Under the pieces are notes generated by a model that was not told the origin of the DNA, did not search any database, and was given only the letters and a program-made list of their open reading frames with translations. A DNA stretch of 64,000 nt. Source: Glandiceps talaboti. Taxonomy: Eukaryota > Hemichordata > Enteropneusta > Spengelidae. The stretch is from NCBI RefSeq assembly GCF_964340395.1, contig NC_135556.1:7114001-7178000 (forward strand). The letters are read 5' to 3'. Each line of letters begins with the position of its first letter. Within the stretch, counting starts at the first letter, position 1. The position numbers and the translations under genes are program-made. Positions 54,413-64,000 of this stretch are shown in pieces.

Positions 54413-57328
54413 ATCCAAAATAAAGACAATATTCGAGCCCGTTTTGTAAGCCGAAATTCAATGTCAGATAGGTAGTGTAGAATTTCGAAGTTAGAAATCC
54501 CCTACAATAAGACTACAACTTATACTTTTATAGTTTTACTTATTTGATTTCAATAGTGTTTACATTTCTGGACGATTATCAAGTAAATGTGACACTATCT
54601 AAATCGGTAATATAAGACAAAGAAATGGTCCCCATGTTTTGCTTCGAAATGTGGGAGCAATTTTACGGGATTGTGATTTTAAATAAATACGCTCTTAAGT
54701 TTACTATACTAGTGACCTTTTGATCAATGGTGATGGCAGGTATAGGTCAGAGGCGTTTTTTGTGATGATAGGCTTGTAATTTACAAAAATCTGCTTGTGT
54801 TTTTGTGTACACCCTAATCAGCGTTAAACATACACCTATAAATACTCTCTAAATAAGTGGACATGTGTTTCTTATAACATCAAGCCCTGAGAAGGGCGAA
54901 CTTGGTAGATGCCACAAGTTGGCCATCCATGTACTGTGTGAACAAGTATTGCATTCGACACAAGGAACTCGCAAACTACGCCAACGGGACACTACACGTA
55001 ATTTGTCAATATGGTTCACTGGATTCCTGACTTACCATGTACAAAGGTGAATTTTCGTCTTGCGGACAAGTGATATACAATACCATACGGATAGTGTGAA
55101 AACCACTCGAACCACATTTCGCGTCTATAACTAGTTGCTGCCACGTGGACTATAATTCGATAGATGATTTAGTAGTATGGCCTGTCATCACCATAATTAC
55201 GTATCGAAGCTCTGTGTTTATTTCGCTCAAAATTGACGAATGTATCACTGAATTAATGCAAGTTCTGTATCAAATGAAATTATGTAATGTTATTTTGGTG
55301 AAATACAGTATTCTCAACTGATACGTTATTCTCTATCGTTTCATTTACACAATACTCCGTTACATCCCTTAGTTGAGTGTCACGCTGGCTGCAAAAATTG
55401 TTATCCCTTTTTTACCTCCGTAAGGAGAGGTTATGTTATGCTTTTGTCTAAACACAAGAACCGATTAAATTTTGGTAGAAATCCAATGAAGATTAGTTAT
55501 ACATTTATATAATTAAGGTTTTTAATAAGTACACAGCCCGTGTAATTACTGAAGGCTCCCTGATAAGCCCATTTAAAATCTTAACATTGATCTGATTACA
55601 GAACGAAGCATTATTAGTCACCTAATCTATCTTTTCTTACAGACGTTCGCACAATTTCACATGAGCTCAATAAACAAACTTCGTTCGTGTAGTACTGAAA
55701 TTCCTCCCTCCCTCCCTCTAAACGAACGTTCACAAGTGCGACATCAACGCGATGATATATTATTTATAACCATGATACAAATGTAAAAACATGATGATAG
55801 ACAAATTATCTACTAACCGGAAACCCAGACACGTTTGTGTACAATTATCAATAAATATGTTATACGTTGCCAAGTTAAAGTTTTCTTAGAAAATATGAAA
55901 TGCACATTTTAAACGCCAAAGTTTAGCTTTAGTTTTCACTTGTTGAAACTTAAGTATGGTCAATGTATAGATACGGTAAAAAAAAGGGGAGGGGGGCATG
56001 TAATGATCAACTAAAGACAAACAACATGACAACTCAGCTGTCTTCATTTTGAATAATCAAGGCACTACGATCTATCGCTTCGTCAACAGGAGGAAAGGAA
56101 AGTCATATAAGATCGCCCTCAAACGGTTCAACTGATTGCCTGTCATATTGATTGGTTAACACTTTATGCCCATGGAGTACATCGTCGTGATTACTAGCCT
56201 GTTTTGCAATTTAGCAAATTGACTGCTACCTGTTGGGTATTTAAACTTCTCCTTTCCATTGACAAATGTTTTGAATGCTTTGCTTTTGAAGACGTACGTC
56301 AACTGCATCTTTTATCCTTTCAAAATCTTCGAAGGTAAATTCGGTATAAAAGTGGGGATTACTCACAAAGCAAGGGTATATTTCAACGGTTTGATCTCCC
56401 TTTTTTGAGTCGTAGACATTTGATTTTTTCTTTACTAAGTTTAGGCATTATATGTAGAAGTTGGATCCCCTCTTTGAACGCATTTTACGACCTTTGACCC
56501 ACATTTGGTACAACGTAGTTTCCAAGTTGCCGCTTTTCAATTTTTCCCGAGATTTTTCGAAAATGTAGTTTCGCCGATTTTCAAATTTTCCGAGTCTTTG
56601 ACTGACAGAATGACTGTAGACATTAAACTAATGTGTTCTGGCTGAAATATATACTTCTGACCGGTAATTTGAATCCCATTACGCTGCTAAATACCTGGAA
56701 AAGGAGTCATCAACACATGTATACGCAAAGTTTCCTACGTTGTGTGACTTAAGGGCCTAACAATGTGGTTCCGATTACGCTCAATTTTAGAATAGGTAGA
56801 TGTTTTATTTTATGTAATTATGTATTTTTCTGGGTGAGTGTCTAGTTCATGTTTTCCATTGTTTTCCAAATTGTCTCTGTGTTGTTTATTTCTTCCTATC
56901 AGATGTACAGCCATTACAGATTGGAAGAACAGTTTTATTTTGTCTTTTAAACAGTTTTCGCATTCACTATTTCTCGTGAGAAAATTATTGCGATTTTATT
57001 ATATTTTTCTAGAATTGAATACGATAAAAACAAGTTTAGGGTCGGCAGTGAAAAGTTAGGTGGGGTCGGGTAACCGGAACCAAACAGTTATTTTTTTAGG
57101 CCTAATCCGTTTTTACAAATTGCATTCACCTCTTGTTAAAAGCTAACAGTAAAGCGTAAACTGCCATTATGAAGAATTTCTCAACGTCTGCTTCAGTTTA
57201 TACAGAAATATAGATTGATATCAACGGATACGCGCCACCAACGTTGAGTTGGTGATTAACATATACGTAATTATGATATACGTACATTACGATAGCCTGA
57301 AGTCCCTTCCCGGCTTTTCGGTATACCT

Positions 57329-57382
57329 ATGTGTGTGTGTGTGTGGGGGGGGGTGGGGGTGGGGGGGGGGGTGGGGGGTGGG
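57329..57382 (+). repeat. TG tract followed by G-run sequence
   Basis: TG units lead into several runs of four or more G separated by single T bases, a potential G-quadruplex on the plus strand. Confidence 0.75.
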
Positions 57383-57579
57383 TAAGGTTTAAAAAAGACA
57401 ACAAATGATAAAATATAATAGAGTATGCATCTGTACTAGTTTTGTATTCAAATATCTAATAACAATAAAAATAAAGAAGGAAACACACCCTCGTTATTGA
57501 CATTATAATACCGACACAATAAATGTAAATATATATTCAGATCAGAATATCTTCTTTGATATCCTATATAACGTCTGAC

Positions 57580-57584
57580 GCGCG

Positions 57585-57634
<50 letters not shown>

Positions 57635-57650
57635 CACACACACACACGCA
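57580..57650. repeat. (CA)n microsatellite
   Basis: CA units with CG and GTA interruptions. Confidence 0.93.
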
Positions 57651-58374
57651 CGGACACATACACAGACAGACACAGACACAGTTTTGTATAAAAGTGCTAT
57701 AATAAGAACCTAAAAACTGTATTTGCAAGGCTGGTTTTCCAATAAAGAATATTAAAGATTATAAAAATTATCCTTGTTTTAAACATCTCTCTAGCCTATA
57801 TGTGGACTTGAAGGACTAATGCTACACTACTAGTAGTGCTACCACTTTCAAAACGTATTCATTACTACATACGAATGAATATTACCCTACAGAGTAAAAA
57901 GAAGGGATAGAATACCATAATTCGTCCAGCACCATATCGTATCACAGAGTGCTAATCAAACATTAAAAAATCGTTACATTTATACTGCGTATCAACACTT
58001 ATATCACACAAAAGTCGTACAATGTGTACATATCAATTGTGTAAATGTTGTTGGCTGGTGTTAAGTTGGTGGGCTGAGGAGTAAATCGTATTACCATGAC
58101 TACATGTACGGTAAATCGATCATTTCCCACCTCCAGAATATTTACATAATAAATAGAAGAGACTTTTGACGCTAGAAAGAAGAATACTCAATACAGCTAT
58201 ATAGATATGCATAGATATCCCGCTCCCACATATATCAACAGAGGGTGCAAAATAGGCAAATTGACGGAAAATGCTTCTATATGCTTCACAGTTGTCACAG
58301 ATGTGGATGAGAAAGGTAACAGCTGATTTTCCTCTTACGTAAGGAATTCAGTTTACAGCGTGATCTCGTATGAC

Positions 58375-58475
<101 letters not shown>

Positions 58476-58543
58476 CATAGAGTGTTAATCTTCCTTCGCC
58501 AAGTAGAGTGCTCACCTTGGAGATCATATCTTATATATCTTCT

Positions 58544-58610
58544 TAATGAAAGAAGACGAGTATGATAGTTTAAATCCATAATGCAATATCATACTCGTCT
58601 TCTTTCATTA
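58544..58610. repeat. Perfect 24-bp inverted repeat with 19-base loop
   Basis: 58544-58567 and 58587-58610 are exact reverse complements. A second TA tract (58610-58635) abuts the right arm. The size would suit a small-RNA precursor or a miniature transposon in TA-rich DNA. Another perfect 14-bp stem lies just beyond (about 58656-58669 with 58691-58704). Confidence 0.85.
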
Positions 58611-59987
58611 TATATATATATATATATATATATATCTTGAATTTACGTTTGGTTCATTTTCGAATATCTGAGAAGGATGTTGTTAATTTATAGATATTCG
58701 AAAATTGTGTAAATTGTATTCACAATGTATTAAATCACACAGGCAATCACACATGGAACAATAACGACACGATTTAATAATGCTCATGAATTTGATTTAA
58801 TCGAAAATAGCAGTAAATTTGAAATAGCATATATAGTCTTGATTATTCCAAAGTCGTAAGAATGTAATTAGTTCGTTCCTAAAGCCTAACAACAATTGTG
58901 TGGTTCAGATTACGCTCAATTTTAGAATAGGTGGGTAGGTAGATATTTTTGGTTTTTAAGTTTTTAGTTCCGTTTCATTGTCTTATGTTTTGAGCAAGTA
59001 AGTTCGAACAAAACATACTTCCAAGATGGTAGATAGAGTGAAATTGGACAAGTATTGCTATGAAATGAATGTTCTGTGATATGGCTTTATAGTGGTGGTA
59101 ATAGATATGATACAGAATAAATGAGAAATTCTTAACTTGAAGCGGAACTGCTCAAGTGATCGCATGCTATCAAGATTAAGTTTCTCCGAGAACACAATCT
59201 CCGTATCAATGTATAATCATTTATTACCCAATGACGTCATACCGACCTACAATCTTGTTTAGTCGTGCTGTTAGAATTTATCATAGAAAATTAGTATGCT
59301 TTTACAAAAAAAACCAACAGAATACAATCCTGCCATGTTGAGATCCGCTTCTGGAAGTCGCTCATTATTGTCCTTAAGGCATAACAAGAATAAAAAGAAG
59401 AAACACGTGTTAATAGTAATAATCATGAGACATGGAATGTATATATGAGGGACACTGAAGACAAGTTTATCCAAATTTTACTATAATTATATATATTGTG
59501 AATGTCATTGTATCATAAACACCGCCACTATAAACAGACGTGCTACAAACACACCCTCCCGATAAACAGAATGCAGTTCATTAAAAAAATCTGATGGTGT
59601 GTACGTTTATCAAGTAACCATTTCGCGAACCGAGGATAAGAAATATAGGGATATTATTAACAGACACGAACTGAATGAACCGTTGATCACATATGTATAG
59701 AGTTGACAAACAGTAAATAATCCATCCTATAAGTTATGTGATGATCAAAAGGTCAAATAGCGTTATAATCAGCATTAGGATTTCTGCTATACAACGACCG
59801 CCATTTTTAATCTTAAAAGACTTTCAGTATCATCTCAATAAAATGTCCAGTTTCTCATTGTTAATATAACTGCATTTCTTTTTGACACGTCATAACAACC
59901 ACAAAATCGAGAGAGAATTATGAAATGACGTTCCTTTAAAAGTAAAATGTGTCTATTAATACATAGAATATTTCTACCTCCTCCGAG

Positions 59988-62900
59988 TCAGAGATCTCGA
60001 GGTCCACAATCCTTGCAATCGGTTCCTAGGTTACAAATTTCATACACAGATTCAGCTCCTCCGTCGTCACACACGTTATCATCACTGTAGTGACAGATAT
60101 CGGAGCAACCTGGGGTACCTGTAGAGGAAAGTATTACAACTCTCTTTTGGTCTCCTTTTTTAAAACACCCAATTCTGTTCATTGTCGTAAAACCACTAGC
60201 CTCTTTACGACATTGCTTACCAGACGCCCCTCTCGCACCGCGCGCACCCGTGAAAAAACTACTCTGACGTCGGCTATCCAGAATAAGTCTGTAAGGTAAG
60301 CCGTGACGGCGCCCTCACACATCGGTCAACCCCTCTCACGTCCTATATAACCTCATCAGTCTCTATAGTGGTCTGAGATATAACTTAATAACTTAATAAG
60401 GGTTACATTAAGTTGTTATTATTATTATTATTATTATTGTGAATCAAATAGTAACGTGCTATTACTTTGAATTATGACCATATGCCTACAAATTTCGACC
60501 GTTAATAATATTTTAATAGCACTAAAAAAAAACAAAAAAAATCCCACAGATCTGTTGTACTCTAACACAAGTTTATAGAATCATTCTCGCTCCGCCCTCA
60601 CCGGCCCCTTTCCCCCACTACACACTACACTTTAAAAAGCTTTACTGTTACATTATTACCTTTGGTATTGATCTATTACAGTACAACGCCCATTTGCATA
60701 TATACTTCCTTAACTCCCGAGCGGGGGGGGGGGGGGCATATTATCCTTTGTAGCCTCATAAGATTAAATCATTCACAGAACAATCTAACAATTCTGGTCA
60801 TATTGAGAGGAGCGCAATAGTGGTCAAAATCTTGCGCCACGACGTTAGCATTCAAAAGTGACAGCAGTGAGAATCGATGACTCTAGTCTAAGCAAATTGA
60901 ACATGTTCATATATAACTCGAATATTTCGTAAACATGAACGATATTGAAAGTTAATACCCCGGGATCGTAATGATGACAACGTCACTGTGAAATTGACAT
61001 ACAAGTTGTAACCACAACCAACGGAACTGTTGTGTTGAGTGTTTCGACTCTAGATCTTTACGCACACATAAAACGTGTCAATGACAATGGCATGGTCACT
61101 AAAAGACTACACAGACGTTCATTAAATGATAAACATTTTTGGTAACCGGTAATACATATATCTTACTACCTGGCGCTTCACGGGATCCACAATCAGAGCA
61201 ATCACTTCCTAGAGAACAAAGGTTAAAATCAAATCCAGGTCCCCCGTCGTCACAATCGCCATCGTTGTTGAAAGGCGAACAGTCATCAGTACAAAGTTCT
61301 AGTATATCTGTAAAATAGATTTATGCATTGGTCTATTAATCCATTCTCATAAAATAGTGTTAGAAATACTTGCGGTTTAAATTTGCATTATCTTGTCACG
61401 ATTGCACTATAAATATGTTAACAAGCTTTTACTCAAGTGATAATAGTTACGTATTCCGTAAAACCACAAGGGATGGAATGGCATTTATGATTATCATCTT
61501 TATTTAGCTTATGTATGTATGTATGTATGTATGTATGTATGTATGTATGTATGTATGTATGTATGTTTGTTTGTCTGTCTGTTTCGTCGTTTCTCAGGCT
61601 TCAAATTCAATATGATTTGGGTAAGTACTTTGATAACAAAGAACATGTGTCATATAAAACAGAAAGTGTAATAATAGTTATTAGAGCTTGTAGTTTTAGT
61701 GATTTATTTGCATAATTAATGATTTTCAATAATTAGGCTATGAATAAATATGTAGCATAATAATTTAAGTACGCAGTAAAAATTACATCCCACCTCAGCT
61801 TGTGCCCCTTGAAGTGATCGTATTGTATTTCGGGAGCTGATTTTTGGGTGCGGACCCCAAAATAAATTTTATTGGATTTAAATTGCAGTGTACATGGTGG
61901 TGATGGAAACAATAGACAAGTGCAAGAAAAATACCTATTATATCATGTAATTAAAGCAATAAAGTATACAGCAGTCGGTTCATTACTAATTTGCATAATT
62001 GTATTTTGAGAAATCACGTGATACAGAGATGGTGAAAGTGACTTTTGTGACACAACCTAAAGGTTATAATGAAATCAGCCTCGCCCTTGTTCAACTTTAA
62101 TATGTTCCAGTGCTAACCCCCAACTGGAAAGAGAGGCAACATGATCACAATGAAAACGGCTGTGTTGAATACCTGATGTAGTATATGAAAAATGAAGATG
62201 TGATATACAATATACGTACCTGTCTCTTCATTCACTCGTTTCTATACAGAGAAAAATGAAGAAAATGAGGTAAATATAAAACACTACATCCATTGTGACC
62301 TTTATCGTGATATGTACTGGTTCAATAATACGGTTTATTTTAAAGAACATTAAACATGCATTATCCTCCAACTGACATTATTATATCACTCCCAATGTAA
62401 TCAATGGAGATCGGATGCATCAAACCCGTGCAACAAGTTTTCGGCCCGGGATCACGCATGCCCTGGAACACTTTGTCCATGGAAAGTGGGATATCTTTGC
62501 TTATTGCTTTAGCTTTTTTTCTTAATATCTTTATGGTTTTTTTGCACAATGTTCCACTATCAAGTTCTGTGGAACTACGTGATTCAAATGATGTTTCAGT
62601 GTGCCACTACATAGGGGTACATGATAAAAAGATTATGGCCCGGATTTTGTTTTTAATTCCAGTAAACAGTTCCAGCAGTTACTGGTGTTTGCTCCTAGGA
62701 CCAAACGGGTCCTGTTAAGTCCACTAAACATCTGAGTCGTATAGTAATATAATTATCAGTTAATTGTCCTTCCAACCTCTTTAGATAAGATACATAGAAA
62801 TGAGTACTGTTTATCCGATGGATTCATTGAACTGTCACATAAAAAAGCTAATGTATTTCCGACAGTCATGCACCTGTGTAATTTGTATGATGATATACAT

Positions 62901-63407
62901 CGTCGCATACCATGGCCTCTTTCACGATATCGTTCAAAATGTTCCGTCGGGTTCTCAGTGTCGCAGAAGAAATAACAGCTCTGGTTTGCGAGAATGATGA
63001 CACATCGTATCGTTCAGCCCTAACCAGGCTTCTATCTTTACTTGACAAATCAACCATTGGTGTACGTGTTTTATATTTAACTTACAATAATGGTGTAGTT
63101 ATTCTTCAATAAATTGATCATGGGCATCACTTAAAGCTTCTCAAACATTCAGTTCGCACTCGTCTTGTGAGTGAGACAAGGCTGAGGCGTCGGACTATAA
63201 ACATATTAGAAAGTGTCCTAGATTCTCCTAGTCTAGACGGCCACAGTAAGTTTGTAAGGTGATTACCTGCTTTTGTATTTTCGATAACTTGTCAATGAGA
63301 CTCCTTTGAAATTCCTTTTCAGTAAGCTTCTTCTTCTTGTAGAGCTCTGCCTGGACCAAAACCAAAGCAGCTAAGAAGACGGTAACCATGAAAACCTGAA
63401 ACCTCAT
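59988..63407 (-). CDS. Small secreted protein with two Cys-rich CDDGG modules, four exons
   Basis: Exons on the minus strand: 63407-63267, 62241-62220 (only 22 bases), 61307-61170 and 60118-59988 (TGA). Phases 0, 1, 1 agree and all splice sites are GT-AG, giving about 143 residues. Residues 1-20 are a signal peptide ending VQA. A short Lys/Glu-rich, possibly coiled-coil segment 'KKKKLTEKEFQRSLIDKLSK' follows. Exons 3 and 4 each encode one copy of the same module: C-x3-C-x(7-8)-(D/V)-C-D-D-G-G-x(7-8)-C-x3-G-(S/T)-D-C-x2-C-G-x-R. I have seen such modules in extracellular proteins of invertebrates and algae, but I know no function. One module per exon suggests exon duplication. The context gives no further clue to its role. 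Confidence 0.75.
61514..61565. repeat. (GTAT)n microsatellite
   Basis: About 13 units, in the intron between exons 2 and 3 of the secreted Cys-rich gene. Confidence 0.95.
62885..62995 (+). repeat. Third copy of the short dispersed repeat found at 1965-2275
   Basis: It shares 'atcgtcg', 'catggcctctttcacgatat' and 'agctctggtttgcgagaat' with the copy at 2164-2275. It lies in the first intron of the secreted Cys-rich gene. Confidence 0.55.
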
Positions 63408-63449
63408 CTTGTTCTGACGGCTGTCTTCTCGTCTTTTCTTTTTCAAGTG

Positions 63450-64000
63450 TACCGTTGACGACGACGACGACTATAACTAACTTTCCTAGTCACCTTGATT
63501 GCCTTAAATAACATTTACCCCAATTTGCCTCATAGATACGTATTGGATGATACCTATCACGTGATGCTGTACATAGATGTCTCTTCAGCTTCACTTTGTC
63601 CCTAACCTCTTGAACCTTGAAACTATATTCCTCAAACTAGTTTGCATTACAATGAAACTGTCCATTTAATTTGTAAACCATGTCGATAGTATGTGAGATG
63701 CTAGTACTATGCTGTATACTACTTTTTTTTTTTTTTTTAGACATATTTACATTACATTTTGAAGATTTTCTTCCTGATACTACCCATCCATTGTGTTATA
63801 TATCGTCTTTTTCCCTTGCAGCATTTAATTGTTCCAATTTAATAATTCAAAGAAAAGAAGATGGTGTGTTTTAAGGATACAATATTTAACTGTCATCTCA
63901 CTATACCATTTCTTTTACAAAGGGTTTGGGGATTAGTAATATCTTCTGCAGTTGCTACTCTGAATCAAGGAAAAGAGCATTTGGAATCGTATGGCTGCCT
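63450..64000. other. Upstream flank of the secreted Cys-rich gene, nothing else seen
   Basis: On the minus strand a TTATTTAAGG element lies about 100 bases upstream of the ATG (near 63503-63512) and could serve as a weak TATA box. A poly(T) run is at 63724-63739. No ORF with a recognisable domain. Confidence 0.4.

Noticed and set aside
55643-55790. Possible downstream exon after the strong acceptor at 55642
   Set aside because: No frame matches a receptor, PLAT or 7TM domain, and the phase inherited from 53416 hits an early stop.

Overview
This window is nuclear DNA of an animal. It has spliced genes with GT-AG introns, signal peptides, metazoan-specific families (SLC17 transporter, ninjurin, a GAIN/GPS receptor), very long microsatellites, and LTR and non-LTR retrotransposons. 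The mix of F-type-lectin-like and GAIN domains, the many CATA/GA/CA arrays and the foldback elements suggest a marine invertebrate, perhaps a non-vertebrate deuterostome or a lophotrochozoan. The species cannot be named from sequence alone.

Layout. 1-12.3 kb is gene-poor and repeat-rich: a foldback element (517-1089), a decayed non-LTR retrotransposon (about 3628-4640, +), a better-preserved 5'-truncated one (4848-5964, -), a minisatellite in opposite orientations (6239-6440 and 7944-9546), and a TIR-like element (10767-12304). 12.4-23 kb holds a ten-exon SLC17-family anion transporter (+), with microsatellites in most introns. 25.4-26.9 kb is a two-exon ninjurin-like gene (-). 28-33.8 kb is mostly repeats and relics. 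33.9-53.4 kb is a receptor-like gene (+): a signal peptide, an F-type-lectin/F5-8C-like domain, then a GAIN domain ending in a GPS motif (polycystin-1-like or adhesion-GPCR-like). Its first intron contains a 1.8-kb near-perfect inverted repeat. 53.4-59.9 kb has no recognised gene. 60.0-63.4 kb is a four-exon gene (-) for a small secreted protein with two copies of a Cys-rich module.

The central event is a complete Ty3/gypsy-type LTR retrotransposon at 44778-53384. It has two 950-bp LTRs with no difference seen by eye, a tRNA-Lys-type primer binding site, gag, pol and a polypurine tract. It sits inside the exon that encodes the end of the GPS motif. The flanking AAAG duplication and the reading frame on both sides show the break: the exon resumes after the element with Cys-x-Cys-Asn-Arg-Leu-Thr. 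The element adds an in-frame stop two codons into its LTR, so this allele should give a secreted ectodomain cut off inside the GPS.

The element's Gag has an N-terminal RRM-like domain, a capsid region reminiscent of the PNMA family, and a CCHC knuckle. Its pol lies in the -1 frame and follows a canonical TTTAAAC slippery heptamer with a structured region six bases downstream. The other genes show no obvious functional link to one another. All exon boundaries were inferred from splice sites and reading-frame phase, without transcript data.
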